A stretch of 64,000 nt of DNA from Candidatus Sericytochromatia bacterium (GTDB taxonomy: Bacteria > Cyanobacteriota > Sericytochromatia > S15B-MN24 > JAQBPE01). A program made the position numbers and the translations under genes. The stretch lies in contig JAYKJB010000038.1 of assembly GCA_035285325.1 (NCBI GenBank), forward strand, positions 19,248 through 83,247, in the 5' to 3' direction. The notes beneath the pieces are model-generated. The model was given only the letters and a program-made list of their open reading frames with translations. It made no database searches and was not told where the DNA came from. Shown one piece after another: positions 1 to 8,195 of the stretch (position 1 is the first letter of the stretch; the number at the start of each line of letters is the position of its first letter).

Positions 1-6
1 ACGCGC

Positions 7-828
7 CTAACCCTCGTCGTCGCCGCCGAACAGTCCGCCGATCAGGGCGCCACCGGCACCCGCCAGCGCCCCGGCGGGAGAGGCCGCCGCGGCTCCCTCG
101 CGCTGGATCGGCAGCAGCTTCATGAGCCACGACGAGAAGGCATCGGGATTGCGGGTCTGCATCCAGATCGTGCCAGGGCCCGTGAACTTCATGACCAGCC
201 CTTCGCCGGTGGTGGCCGAGTTGATGCCCCGCTTCAGGAAGCCGCCTTGCTCCGACGCCATGCCCACATCCATCTGCACGCCTTCCTCGTAAGCAACCAG
301 ATGCCCGCTGTCCACCGTGTAGCGCTCGCCGGGGGCCAGCTTCTTTTCGTGGACCGCGCCGAAGCTCGTCAGCAGGGCCGTTCCGCTGCCTGCGATACGC
401 AGGAAGAACAGGCTCTCACCGCCGACGAGGTTCTTGACGGCGCGACCGAGGTTGAAATTGGTATCGACCTCCACGCTCATGTCGCTCGCCAGATAGGAGC
501 CACCCTGCACCAGCAGGGCCCGTCCCCCCAACTGCACCGCCATGATGTCTCCCGGGGTCCCGGGGGCCAGGGTCACCTCACCCGCCTTGTCGGTGGCGCG
601 GATGGAGGTGATGAAGAAGCTCTCACCACCCAACACGGAGCGCTTGACCGCCCCGAGCGCGGCACTCAAAAAGCCTTTTTTCTCGCCGCCGGCGTTCAAT
701 TTGGCTTCCAGGACCAGGTCCGACGACATGCTGACCATGGCACCGGACTCACAGCGGATTTCCTCGCCGGGGCCCAGTTGGACCACTGCCAGCGAATAGG
801 AAGGTTGATAAGCAATCTCGTAGCGCAC
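7..828 (-). CDS. TIGR00266/AIM24-family protein
   Basis: The 273-residue product is a beta-rich protein of the TIGR00266 (DUF124, AIM24-like) family, recognised from repeated short segments such as VGGES, GSGTALLTSFGAV and GPGTIWMQTRNP and from the family's usual length. It has no signal peptide; the C-terminus ends in a Gly/Ala-rich stretch and an acidic DDEG tail. Biochemical function of the family in bacteria is not established. The start is GTG at 828, with a GAGAGGTG Shine-Dalgarno-like sequence about 10 bases upstream. It is the last gene on the minus strand at the window edge, and whether it is co-transcribed with the small gene at 971-1333 is unclear (142-base gap). Confidence 0.85.
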   Translation of the reverse strand: MRYEIAYQPSYSLAVVQLGPGEEIRCESGAMVSMSSDLVLEAKLNAGGEKKGFLSAALGAVKRSVLGGESFFITSIRATDKAGEVTLAPGTPGDIMAVQLGGRALLVQGGSYLASDMSVEVDTNFNLGRAVKNLVGGESLFFLRIAGSGTALLTSFGAVHEKKLAPGERYTVDSGHLVAYEEGVQMDVGMASEQGGFLKRGINSATTGEGLVMKFTGPGTIWMQTRNPDAFSSWLMKLLPIQREGAAAASPAGALAGAGGALIGGLFGGDDEG

Positions 829-970
829 GATGAAACACCTCTCGAATCGAACGAACAGGGCGCGGCGTCATTGTAGTCGCGCAGGACGGTGGCCGCAACT
901 GAGGTGTTCGCAAGCCTCCAGGCCGTCGTCAGGGGCGGCGATGCTGGCTGGGCTCACGGGACCTTCGCCA

Positions 971-1333
971 TCAAGGGGCGCTGCCGGGCGGACGCGGGGG
1001 AGGCTTGTGGCCCGGGTTCGGGCGACCGATCAGAAACTCGTCTTGCACCTCACGCAGACGCGCGGCCAGATGGCTGTCCAGCTTGCGCGGGCGAGCCTCC
1101 GAGCCGGGACGGGGGCTCGCCTGTTGCTGCACGAAACGGTCGTGGATGCGTCGCCCCTCGATCTCCTGCACCGAGACGACTTCCCGCCCCTCGGGCAGCG
1201 CACCATCAGGGCTGGCAGGGTCTTCCGCCCGGCGCCCCCCGCTCGGCAGCCATTCGTCCCGCGCTTGCGTGATGCCCGCGCGCAGGTGGGTTTCCAGATC
1301 GTCTCCGTGCGCCACGCCGCTCGCCTCCTGCAT
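971..1333 (-). CDS. small hypothetical protein
   Basis: A 120-residue open frame between the YkgJ-type gene and the TIGR00266 gene, on the same strand as both. It is not recognised. The middle (VVSVQEIEGRRIHDRFVQQQ, then LDSHLAARLREVQDEFLIG) has the hydrophobic/charged alternation of a real helical protein, whereas the last 15 residues are Pro-rich and basic. There is no signal peptide or membrane segment, and it is likely cytoplasmic. A GAGG motif lies about 9 bases upstream of the ATG. Competing frames on the opposite strand are also open here, so the call rests on strand context and residue composition only. Confidence 0.45.
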   Translation of the reverse strand: MQEASGVAHGDDLETHLRAGITQARDEWLPSGGRRAEDPASPDGALPEGREVVSVQEIEGRRIHDRFVQQQASPRPGSEARPRKLDSHLAARLREVQDEFLIGRPNPGHKPPPRPPGSAP

Positions 1334-1396
1334 GGGTTATACCTCGACGCCGGGGCTTGGCTGAGCCGTGCGGGGCGCGAATCCCTCGGAGCCGCG

Positions 1397-1678
1397 CTAA
1401 AGGGTTGACCCCGTGGCGGCGTCAGCCAGTCCGTAGATGGCCAGATAGCGCGCCACCCGGGCCTCCAAGGTCGGCAGGGGGGCCACCTCCAGACAGATCG
1501 CATCGGGCTGGTAATTGCGGCAAACCGGCGGGCGATCGTCGTAGATCCGGCAGAGCTGGTCAGCTCCCAGATGACGACAGGGCTGCCCGAGCGGTTTGCA
1601 CAGGGTGCTGATGTCCGGCGCGACGCAACACGCGCCGCAGGCCACGCAGGTGATCGCTCCGTCGGCGGATACGCTCAC
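1397..1678 (-). CDS. YkgJ-family cysteine cluster protein
   Basis: A 93-residue protein with the CxxCxxCC signature near the N-terminus (CVACGACC) followed by C-x5-C-x8-C and a last Cys in RPPVCRNYQP. This is the pattern of the YkgJ/UPF0153 family, thought to bind zinc or an Fe-S cluster; its function is unknown. I place the start at the GTG at 1678 because it overlaps the TGA of the penicillin-binding protein gene by four bases (GTGA), a typical coupling arrangement, and because the conserved Cys cluster begins 10 residues later. A longer reading upstream would run through the Pro-rich tail of the neighbouring gene and is a shadow. It is probably co-translated with the penicillin-binding protein. 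Confidence 0.8.
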   Translation of the reverse strand: MSVSADGAITCVACGACCVAPDISTLCKPLGQPCRHLGADQLCRIYDDRPPVCRNYQPDAICLEVAPLPTLEARVARYLAIYGLADAATGSTL

Positions 1679-3771
1679 GGCGCGCTGGCTTCCGGCGTCG
1701 CAGGGGCCGGCGGGACGACGGTCTCGACCGCCGTCGGTTCGGGCTGCGGCGGGCTGGGGGGCAGCGGCTCGGGGGTACTCCACTCGGTTTCCGGGAGCGG
1801 CTCCGCCAGGGGGGAGCCTTCCAGGGCCGGCTGCAGGGGCGGCCCGCTGGCCGAGGGGGGCGCCACCGGCGCCGGTTCGGTCGGCAGGCTCAGGCTGGCC
1901 TGCGGATCCAGGGTGGCCGACGCGTTGGGGTCCAGCGCCGGGTCGTTGGCGCCGGGCAGGCCCCGAACCGGCAAACCCCGGTGGGCCGCCCGCATGAAGC
2001 GGGACCACAGCGGCGCCGCCAGCTGTCCCCCGGTGGCCTTGCCGCCCAGCCGGGAGTTGTCGTCATTGCCGAGCCACACGACACAGGCCATGTCCGGCGT
2101 GTAACCAGCGAACCAGGTGTCCCGGTTCTCACTGGTGGTGCCGGTTTTTCCTGCCGCGGGCCGCCCGAACTGGGCCGCCGCGCCCGTGCCGAAGTTGATC
2201 ACCCCCGAAAGGCAGCGATGCAGGGCGGCCACGGCCGTGTCTGCAAATACTGAGGTGCCGCGCGCCTGGGTTTGCTCGATCAGCTGGCCACTCTGGTCTT
2301 CCACGCGGTCGATCAGGTGTGGTTCGGCGTAGGCCCCGTTGGCCCCCAGTGTTGCGTAGGCCCCGGCCAGCTCGAGTGGGGTGACTTCGGCTGACCCCAG
2401 CGCCACGGAGAGTTCCGGCGGCATGTTGCTGGTGATGCCGGCCAGGCGTGCGGTGTTGATCACCTCCTGGATTCCCACCATGTCGGCCACCCGGACGGCC
2501 GGGACGTTGTAGGAGAAGGCCAGCGCCTGCGCGAAGGTTACCGTGCCCCGGAAGCGGTGGTCGTAGTTTTGCGGACGGTATCCGCCGAAGTTCGCCGGGC
2601 TGTCCTCCACGGTCGAACCCGGCAGGTAGCCCTTGCTGAAGGCCGTGAGGTACACGAACGGCTTGAAGGTGGACCCGGGTTGACGCAGGGCCTGGACGGC
2701 GCGGTTGAACTGGCTGGCGTCGTAACTGGTGCCCCCTACCAGGGCCCGGATGGCCCCCGTGCCCGGCTCCACGGCAACCAGCGCACCCTGCTTCACGCGA
2801 AATCCGGCATAGCGGGCGACGCCCGAGCGAATGATCGCTTCGGCCTCTTCCTGCAGGGTCAGGTCCATGGTGGTGTGGATCCGCAGGGCCCCCCTTTCGA
2901 CCAGGTCGCGACCAAATTTTTCCGTCAGCTGCTTGAGCACCTGGCTGGTGAAGTACGGCGCCCGGTAGGCGTAATCAGGGGTATTGGCAAAGTTCAGCTT
3001 GCGGGAGGCCGCTTCGGCCGCCTCGGCGGGGGAGAGGAAGCCGGCGTCGACCATCCGCTGCAGCACGATTCCCTGCAGCCCCTTGATCGATTTGGGATTG
3101 CGGTAGGGCGAGTAATACTCCGGGGCAGGCAGCAGGCCTGCCAGCAGGGCGGCTTCGCCGGCTTCCAGTTCCCGCGCCTTCTTACCGAAGTATTTCTTGG
3201 CGGCCGCTTCGACGCCCCAGGCCCCGTGGCCGAAGTACACCTGGTTCAGGTACATCTCCAGGATCTGACGTTTCGACAGGGTGCGTTCGAGCTGGAGGGC
3301 CAACCACATGTCCGCCACCTTCCGCGAGAGCGTCCGGTCGGCGCTCAGGAACAGATTTTTCGCCAGTTGCTGGGTCAAGGTGCTGCCCCCGCCCCGCTCA
3401 CCGCGACTGAACAGGGCGCGTGCGATGCCCCGCGGGTCGATGCCGAAATGCTCGTAGAATCGAATGTCCTCCGAGGCAATCACAGCTTGCTGCATCGGCA
3501 CGGCGATGTCGTCCAGGGGAACGATCTCGCGGTTCTCCCCATTCTGCAGGCTGGCCACCACGCGGCCGCGGCGGTCGTAGATCGTCGTGACTCCGGAGGG
3601 TCTGGCGGCCAGCAGGGTTTCGACCGGCGGGATGTGCCAGACCATGAAGCCGACGCCGGTGGCCAGGCCCGCAGCCCCGGTGGCGGATAGCACCAGGGTC
3701 GCCACCAGCCACGTTTTGAGCAGGGAACGGGTGGGCGCGGAGGATGAGCGACGGCGGCGTTGAATGGTCAT
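1675..3771 (-). CDS. class A penicillin-binding protein (PBP1A family)
   Basis: A bifunctional peptidoglycan synthase of 698 residues. A single membrane anchor (about 19-43) precedes a GT51 glycosyltransferase domain with the catalytic Glu in ASEDIRFYEH (E101), the GGGSTLTQQLAKN motif (127-139) and the RTLSKRQILEMYLNQVYFG block. The penicillin-binding transpeptidase domain has all three motifs: SxxK (STFK, S367-K370), SxN (SYN, 420-422) and KTG (542-544). It polymerises and cross-links lipid II-derived glycan outside the membrane. The last 90 residues are a Pro/Glu-rich low-complexity tail, as in many PBP1A proteins. The start is ATG at 3771, 45 bases downstream of a consensus -10 hexamer at 3816-3821. 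The gene overlaps the downstream YkgJ-type gene by 4 bases. Confidence 0.95.
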   Translation of the reverse strand: MTIQRRRRSSSAPTRSLLKTWLVATLVLSATGAAGLATGVGFMVWHIPPVETLLAARPSGVTTIYDRRGRVVASLQNGENREIVPLDDIAVPMQQAVIASEDIRFYEHFGIDPRGIARALFSRGERGGGSTLTQQLAKNLFLSADRTLSRKVADMWLALQLERTLSKRQILEMYLNQVYFGHGAWGVEAAAKKYFGKKARELEAGEAALLAGLLPAPEYYSPYRNPKSIKGLQGIVLQRMVDAGFLSPAEAAEAASRKLNFANTPDYAYRAPYFTSQVLKQLTEKFGRDLVERGALRIHTTMDLTLQEEAEAIIRSGVARYAGFRVKQGALVAVEPGTGAIRALVGGTSYDASQFNRAVQALRQPGSTFKPFVYLTAFSKGYLPGSTVEDSPANFGGYRPQNYDHRFRGTVTFAQALAFSYNVPAVRVADMVGIQEVINTARLAGITSNMPPELSVALGSAEVTPLELAGAYATLGANGAYAEPHLIDRVEDQSGQLIEQTQARGTSVFADTAVAALHRCLSGVINFGTGAAAQFGRPAAGKTGTTSENRDTWFAGYTPDMACVVWLGNDDNSRLGGKATGGQLAAPLWSRFMRAAHRGLPVRGLPGANDPALDPNASATLDPQASLSLPTEPAPVAPPSASGPPLQPALEGSPLAEPLPETEWSTPEPLPPSPPQPEPTAVETVVPPAPATPEASAP

Positions 3772-3815
3772 GAACGTACGAGGGGAGACCGAAGCAGCGG
3801 GTGGGGGCGGGCGCC

Positions 3816-3821
3816 ATTATA
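3816..3821 (-). promoter_or_regulatory. -10 element (TATAAT) for the PBP gene
   Basis: The minus strand reads TATAAT, a perfect sigma-70 -10 hexamer, 45 bases before the PBP start codon in the 156-base divergent gap. No good TTGACA-like hexamer lies 16-18 bases further upstream, so the -35 is weak or the promoter relies on an activator. Confidence 0.45.
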
Positions 3822-3927
3822 CCGCACGGATGGCTTTCTTCCGCGATGACACGCGGGCCCGGGCGCGTTCCCGACGGCGATCACTGAATACGCCCGAAAG
3901 CTGGGTAGGATCTGAACAGGCTTGCGT

Positions 3928-4761
3928 ATGAAAACCCGAATGGCCCTGCTGCGCGCGGCGTTGACCGCGATATCGGTTGGTGTACTGGCCGCTCCCGCGT
4001 GGGCGGACGCTCCCGTTTGCGCCATGTGTGGCAAAGAAATCGGTCCAGGGCGATACGTCCAGGACCAATGGCGCGCCAACTTCCACCTGCAGCATCAGAG
4101 TGCGCCGCGCTGCTATTACTGCGCGCGTGCCATCTCCCCTTTCAATACCGGCGGCGGCGTGCGCTATCCGGGTGGTCGTGAGGTGTGCAACATCTGCCAC
4201 CACACCGCAGTGGTCGATCCGAACCAGGCTGCCGCGGCGCTGGCGCGCGTGCGGCAGCGCATGAGTAGCTGGGGCCTGCAGTTCGACTACGGAGAGATTC
4301 CGGTCCGCCTGGTGGACCAGGCGACCCTCAATGCCATGTTTGGCCGGGGCAGCGCTTCCCACGATGGCAACATCAATGGGCTCACCACCAAGCGCTGGAC
4401 CAAGGACGACAAGGGCCGCGTGCTGGCGCGCGAGGTCACGATTTCCATGCTTTATGGGCTGCCGCTCGAGGTCTACGAAAAGACCATGGCCCATGAACTG
4501 ATGCACGCCTGGATGTTTCTCGACAGCCAGCCGGAACACGAACCGGTGCTCGAGGAAGGGGTCTGCAATCTGGCCGCCTACTATGTGCTTCAAGAGAATC
4601 CGAGCGATCTGGCGAATTTCACGCGAGAGGCCATGTGGCGCTCGAAGGACCCGGTTTACGGGCAGGGGTTGCGGCGGGCGATCGCCTTCGTCAAGCGCCA
4701 CGAATTCTCCGGTCTGGTCAAGATGCTGCGTGAACGGAAGGGCTTTCCGGCCGGCTTCTGA
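3928..4761 (+). CDS. secreted DA1-like LIM/zinc metallopeptidase
   Basis: A 277-residue homologue of the DA1 family, best known as plant ubiquitin-activated peptidases that limit organ growth. An Ala-rich signal peptide (about 1-26, ending PAWA/D) is followed by a LIM-like zinc module (CAMCGKEI..., CYYCARAI..., CNICHH; about 30-93) and a DA1 peptidase domain. Shared blocks are MLYGLP, AHELMHAWM with the HExxH zinc site at H189-H193, the second acidic motif LEEGVC (E209/E210), and DPVYGQGLRRA near the C-terminus. All peptidase residues expected for catalysis are present, so it is probably an active extracytoplasmic zinc peptidase of unknown substrate. I chose ATG 3928 (AGG seven bases upstream) over TTG 3922. 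It stands alone between divergent and tandem genes. Confidence 0.85.
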   Translation: MKTRMALLRAALTAISVGVLAAPAWADAPVCAMCGKEIGPGRYVQDQWRANFHLQHQSAPRCYYCARAISPFNTGGGVRYPGGREVCNICHHTAVVDPNQAAAALARVRQRMSSWGLQFDYGEIPVRLVDQATLNAMFGRGSASHDGNINGLTTKRWTKDDKGRVLAREVTISMLYGLPLEVYEKTMAHELMHAWMFLDSQPEHEPVLEEGVCNLAAYYVLQENPSDLANFTREAMWRSKDPVYGQGLRRAIAFVKRHEFSGLVKMLRERKGFPAGF

Positions 4762-4872
4762 CCTGCCAGCGGGGAGGGCTGCCAGGGCCTGATCAGCGGG
4801 TGCTGCGCGGCCTCGGATGCGCGTGGTAGCATGCCGACCGGGGAACCGGAGCGCCGCTTCAGAGGCTGTTTG

Positions 4873-6141
4873 ATGCCGAACGCTGCACCGCCAGTCGCGG
4901 ACGTCGTGATCGTGAATATCCGGGAGCTTTGCACCCTGGCGGGCCCCCCGGGGCAGCCGCGGCGAGGGCATTGGGCCAGTGAACTGGGCCTGCTGGCCGA
5001 TGCGGCCGTGGCGATCGCCGGTGACCGGATCGTCTGGGTGGGCCGTTCGGACGATGCGCAGAGGGCCGTCCCCACGCACGCCGAGACCCGGGTGCTGGAT
5101 GCGCGGGGCCTGACGGTCACGCCGGGCCTGGTGGACCCACACACCCACCTCGTATTCGGTGGCAGTCGCGAGGAAGAGTTCGTGCAGCGGCTCTCCGGGG
5201 CCAGCTATGCCGAGATTCTGGCGGCGGGGGGAGGCATCCACCAGACGGTCGCCCACACGCGGGCGGCCGCGCCCGAGACCTTGTTCGAGGAAGGACGGGC
5301 ACGCTTGCGGCGCATGCTCGCGCACGGCACCACCACGGTGGAGGCCAAGAGTGGCTACGGCCTGTCTTGCGCTGAGGAGGTCAAGCAGCTGGAAGTCGTG
5401 CGCCGGCTGGCCGCAGAGGGACCGCTGGAACTGGTTCCCACCTTCATGGGGGCGCACGCCGTGCCGCCCGGAATGGAGGCCGATGCCTACACGCAACTCG
5501 TGATCGACGAGATGCTGCCCGAAATTGCCCGTTTGGGGCTTGCACGCTACGTGGATGTCTTCTGCGAGCAGGGCGTCTTCACCCCCGCGCAGACGGAGCG
5601 TATGTTTGCCGCTGCCAAGGCGGCCGGCTTCGGCTTGCGCCTGCACGCCGATGAGCTGTCGGACCTCGGGGGGGGCGCACTGGCGGCCCGCTGGGGGGCC
5701 GCCTCCGCTGACCATCTGCTGATGACCGGGGCTGACTCCGTGGCGGCCCTGGCCGCTTCCGACACGGTGGCGGTCATGCTGCCTGGCACGCCCTTCTTTC
5801 TGGGCATGCGGGAACGCGCCCCGGCGCGGGCCCTGCTGGCGGCCGGCGCAGCCCTGGCGATCGGGACCGATTTCAACCCCGGCTCGTGCTTCTCGGAGTC
5901 CATGCCGATGATGATGACCCTGGCCTGCTTGCACCTGAGCCTGACGCCCGCGGAGGCTCTGGTGGCCTCCACCTGGAACGCGGCCTATTCACTGGGCCTC
6001 AGCACGCGGATCGGCAGCATCGAGGTCGGCAAACAGGCCGATCTGGTGGTCTGGGACGTGCCGAATCACGCGCACCTGGCCTACCACTTTGCGGTTCCGC
6101 TCGTGAAGCACGTGCTCAAGAAGGGCCAGGTGTGCCTGTGA
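4873..6141 (+). CDS. hutI: imidazolonepropionase
   Basis: Third enzyme of histidine degradation: hydrolyses 4-imidazolone-5-propanoate to N-formimino-L-glutamate in the cytoplasm. It is a 422-residue amidohydrolase with the metal-binding HTH after the first beta-barrel strand (H90, H92 in GLVDPHTHLVFGG), the family motifs HGTTTVEAKSGYGL and FMGAHAVPP, and a third-metal region LHADEL and DFNPGSC. The ATG at 4873 is preferred because AGAGG lies seven bases upstream; a longer frame from 4831 has no ribosome site. No hutH, hutU or hutG is nearby, so any pathway partners are encoded elsewhere. Its TGA overlaps the next start (TGATG). Confidence 0.95.
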   Translation: MPNAAPPVADVVIVNIRELCTLAGPPGQPRRGHWASELGLLADAAVAIAGDRIVWVGRSDDAQRAVPTHAETRVLDARGLTVTPGLVDPHTHLVFGGSREEEFVQRLSGASYAEILAAGGGIHQTVAHTRAAAPETLFEEGRARLRRMLAHGTTTVEAKSGYGLSCAEEVKQLEVVRRLAAEGPLELVPTFMGAHAVPPGMEADAYTQLVIDEMLPEIARLGLARYVDVFCEQGVFTPAQTERMFAAAKAAGFGLRLHADELSDLGGGALAARWGAASADHLLMTGADSVAALAASDTVAVMLPGTPFFLGMRERAPARALLAAGAALAIGTDFNPGSCFSESMPMMMTLACLHLSLTPAEALVASTWNAAYSLGLSTRIGSIEVGKQADLVVWDVPNHAHLAYHFAVPLVKHVLKKGQVCL

Positions 6142-8165
6142 TGGGGGGGCAGGCCACGGGGGTGCTGGCGTCCCTGCTGCTGGCCATGCCCTTGCCGCTC
6201 GACGTGGGGGCGCCCGTGCCGGCCTCGCCGGCCGAGACCAGCCTGCGCCTGAGCGCGACGCCCCGCGTGAGCCTGAGACTGCAACCTGAGCTACGCCGCT
6301 TGAAGGGGGAGGCCACCTGGCAACTGACGGGGGAGTGTCCCCGCAGCCTGGTGGGCATCTTGCATCCTCGCCTGGTGGTGGAGGCCGTGAGCCTGAACGG
6401 CCGCACGTTGTCCTTCGAGCGCAGCGGGGAGCGTCTGGTGGTCGATGTGGGCTCGCGTCCCGCGCTAGCGGCTGGCACGCTGGTGTTGCGCTATGCCGGG
6501 CGTCCGTTGGCGTCCCAGCAGGGTGCCTTGACCCAGGATGTCGATCCTCGCGTTGTCGTGTTGCGCGAGGGAGGGCAATGGCTCCCGCAATGGCAGACCT
6601 TGCCACGCAGCGGGGTTCAGCTGTCGGTCGAGCTGCCGGATGGCTGGCGGGTTCAGGCCATCACGCCGCGGGCAGAGGTTCGGCGGGAAGGGCGCAGCTG
6701 GGCCTGGCAATTGCCCGCCGGACAGCTGCCGGCTTGGTTGGCCGGTCCGCATCGTGAGGGGCGCCTGGACGGGGTCTCGACCTGGTCGCTCGCTCCGTTG
6801 CCGGAGAATGCCAGCCGTCTATCGCCCTGGCTCGCCGGGCGACTCGGCGAGGCGGTACAGCCTGCCCTGGCGACCTGGATTGAACTGCCTGGTGGCTTTG
6901 CGCCCATGGCCGGGGCTGGGGTGCTGGCGTCGCGTCGTCCGCCCGGCGGCGGGGAGTCGCTGCTGCTCAGCTTGCATCTGTCCGCAGCCAGACCGCAGGC
7001 CGCGCTGATGGCTGAACGGCTGTGGTTGGTCGAAGGGTTGGCCTGCTACCTGACGCGACTGGCGCAGGCCGCTGGCGCTCCTGCCCGGGTGCGGCGCGAA
7101 GCGGAGGCCGCCTATGGGCGCTTCGTGCAGGAACGACCGACCCAGGATCGCCCGATCGCGCAGGCCTGGTCGGCTGCAGAGCCTGCCTGGACGGCCCTGA
7201 TTCGGGATAAGGGGGCGCTTTCCTGGGCGATCTGTCACGAGGCCGCGGGCGATGAGGCCTTCTGGGGCTTGCTGCGCGCCTGGCGAACCGAACTGGGCCG
7301 CGGGGGCGGCACGTGGGAGGAGTTTCAGGCTGTCTCCGCGTTGCCGGTTCAGCCCTGGCGTCGCTGGTTCGAATTGCCCGGGTTGCCGGGGGTGCGTTTC
7401 GAGAACGTCTCCCTGCGTGGCGCGGATGGGGCCTGGCAGGTGTCCGGGGAACTGGCTCAGCCGCGGGGTGGCACGGGCTATGACACCGACCTGGTCCTGG
7501 TTGCTCAGGACGGTGTTCAGCGCGTGTCCTTCAAGACCTTCTCGGAACGGACGCCCTTTCACTTCTCGAGCCCGAGTCGGCCGTTGCGTCTGGTTTTCGA
7601 CGCCTCCGGGCGTGCACCGGTCGCCCGCCGCGAGGTCGTGCGCATCACCGAGGCGCTGGCGGCCCCAGGGGCGCTGATCGTGTTTGGTACCCAGGGAGAT
7701 GCGGCCACCGCCACCGCCAGCCAGGAGGTGGCCCAGGCCCTGCGGGAGCGCCTGCGGCAACTCGATGGCGTCACGCGTGACCTGCTTCCGGACTCGGCCC
7801 TGGCCGAGCTGCCGTCGCGTCCGCTGATTCTGGTCGGCACCCCGGCGGTCAATGCGGTGGCGCATCGTCTGGCCGATCAGTTCCCGGTGCGCTTCGTGCG
7901 CCCGGCCGGCAGCCAGGCGCCGGCGATCTGGTGGCAGGGGCGTGCCTGGACGGCCCGCGATGCGGGGGTGGTTCAGGCCATTGCGAACCCTCAGGCGCCC
8001 CGAGAGACCGTCCTCTTGCTGGCGGGCCTGTCACCGGCCGCCTTGCGGGCCTCGCTCAATCATCTGGAGCAGGCCAATACCTTCTGCTTGTACGACCGGC
8101 GTGGCACGCTGGAGATGGGCACGGCGCTGTGTCCGTTTCCAGACTTGGAGTACCCGCTCTACTGA
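6141..8165 (+). CDS. M1-aminopeptidase-like protein, catalytic site lost
   Basis: A 674-residue protein with a short hydrophobic, cleavable-looking N-terminus (about 1-28). The first half resembles the N-terminal beta-domain of M1 peptidases, and the block LWLVEGLACYL (E298) matches the M1 motif WLNEGFASY. Counting back from that Glu, the HExxH position reads LLSLH: the second His (H279) is kept with the correct 19-residue spacing to E298, but the first His and the catalytic Glu are replaced by Leu. The C-terminal part (GALIVFGTQGDA..., about 515-674) looks like a Rossmann-type appendage not typical of M1. It is therefore a probable secreted or membrane-anchored pseudopeptidase of unknown role. 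The start overlaps the hutI stop (TGATG), implying coupled translation. The family assignment is by motif only. Confidence 0.6.
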   Translation: MGGQATGVLASLLLAMPLPLDVGAPVPASPAETSLRLSATPRVSLRLQPELRRLKGEATWQLTGECPRSLVGILHPRLVVEAVSLNGRTLSFERSGERLVVDVGSRPALAAGTLVLRYAGRPLASQQGALTQDVDPRVVVLREGGQWLPQWQTLPRSGVQLSVELPDGWRVQAITPRAEVRREGRSWAWQLPAGQLPAWLAGPHREGRLDGVSTWSLAPLPENASRLSPWLAGRLGEAVQPALATWIELPGGFAPMAGAGVLASRRPPGGGESLLLSLHLSAARPQAALMAERLWLVEGLACYLTRLAQAAGAPARVRREAEAAYGRFVQERPTQDRPIAQAWSAAEPAWTALIRDKGALSWAICHEAAGDEAFWGLLRAWRTELGRGGGTWEEFQAVSALPVQPWRRWFELPGLPGVRFENVSLRGADGAWQVSGELAQPRGGTGYDTDLVLVAQDGVQRVSFKTFSERTPFHFSSPSRPLRLVFDASGRAPVARREVVRITEALAAPGALIVFGTQGDAATATASQEVAQALRERLRQLDGVTRDLLPDSALAELPSRPLILVGTPAVNAVAHRLADQFPVRFVRPAGSQAPAIWWQGRAWTARDAGVVQAIANPQAPRETVLLLAGLSPAALRASLNHLEQANTFCLYDRRGTLEMGTALCPFPDLEYPLY

Positions 8166-8172
8166 ACCCCCA

Positions 8173-8194
8173 GGATCGTCCCGCAGGGACATCC
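8173..8194. terminator. hairpin between convergent genes
   Basis: GGAT-c-GTCCC (8173-8182), loop GCA, GGGAC-ATCC (8186-8194) forms a nine-pair stem with one bulged C in the 30-base gap between two convergent genes. There is no T-run on either strand, so it may only weakly terminate, in both directions. Confidence 0.35.
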
Positions 8195-8195
8195 T

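Noticed and set aside
1679..2008. Longer N-terminus for the YkgJ-type protein, up to 203 residues
   Set aside because: The extra part overlaps the penicillin-binding protein gene in another frame, is Pro/Gly/Arg-rich and is not family sequence; GTG 1678 fits.
3817..5934. 705-codon open frame on the minus strand across the DA1-like and hutI genes
   Set aside because: It is antisense to two well-supported genes, has no recognisable domains and odd His/Arg/Gln-rich composition. Long antisense frames are common at high GC.
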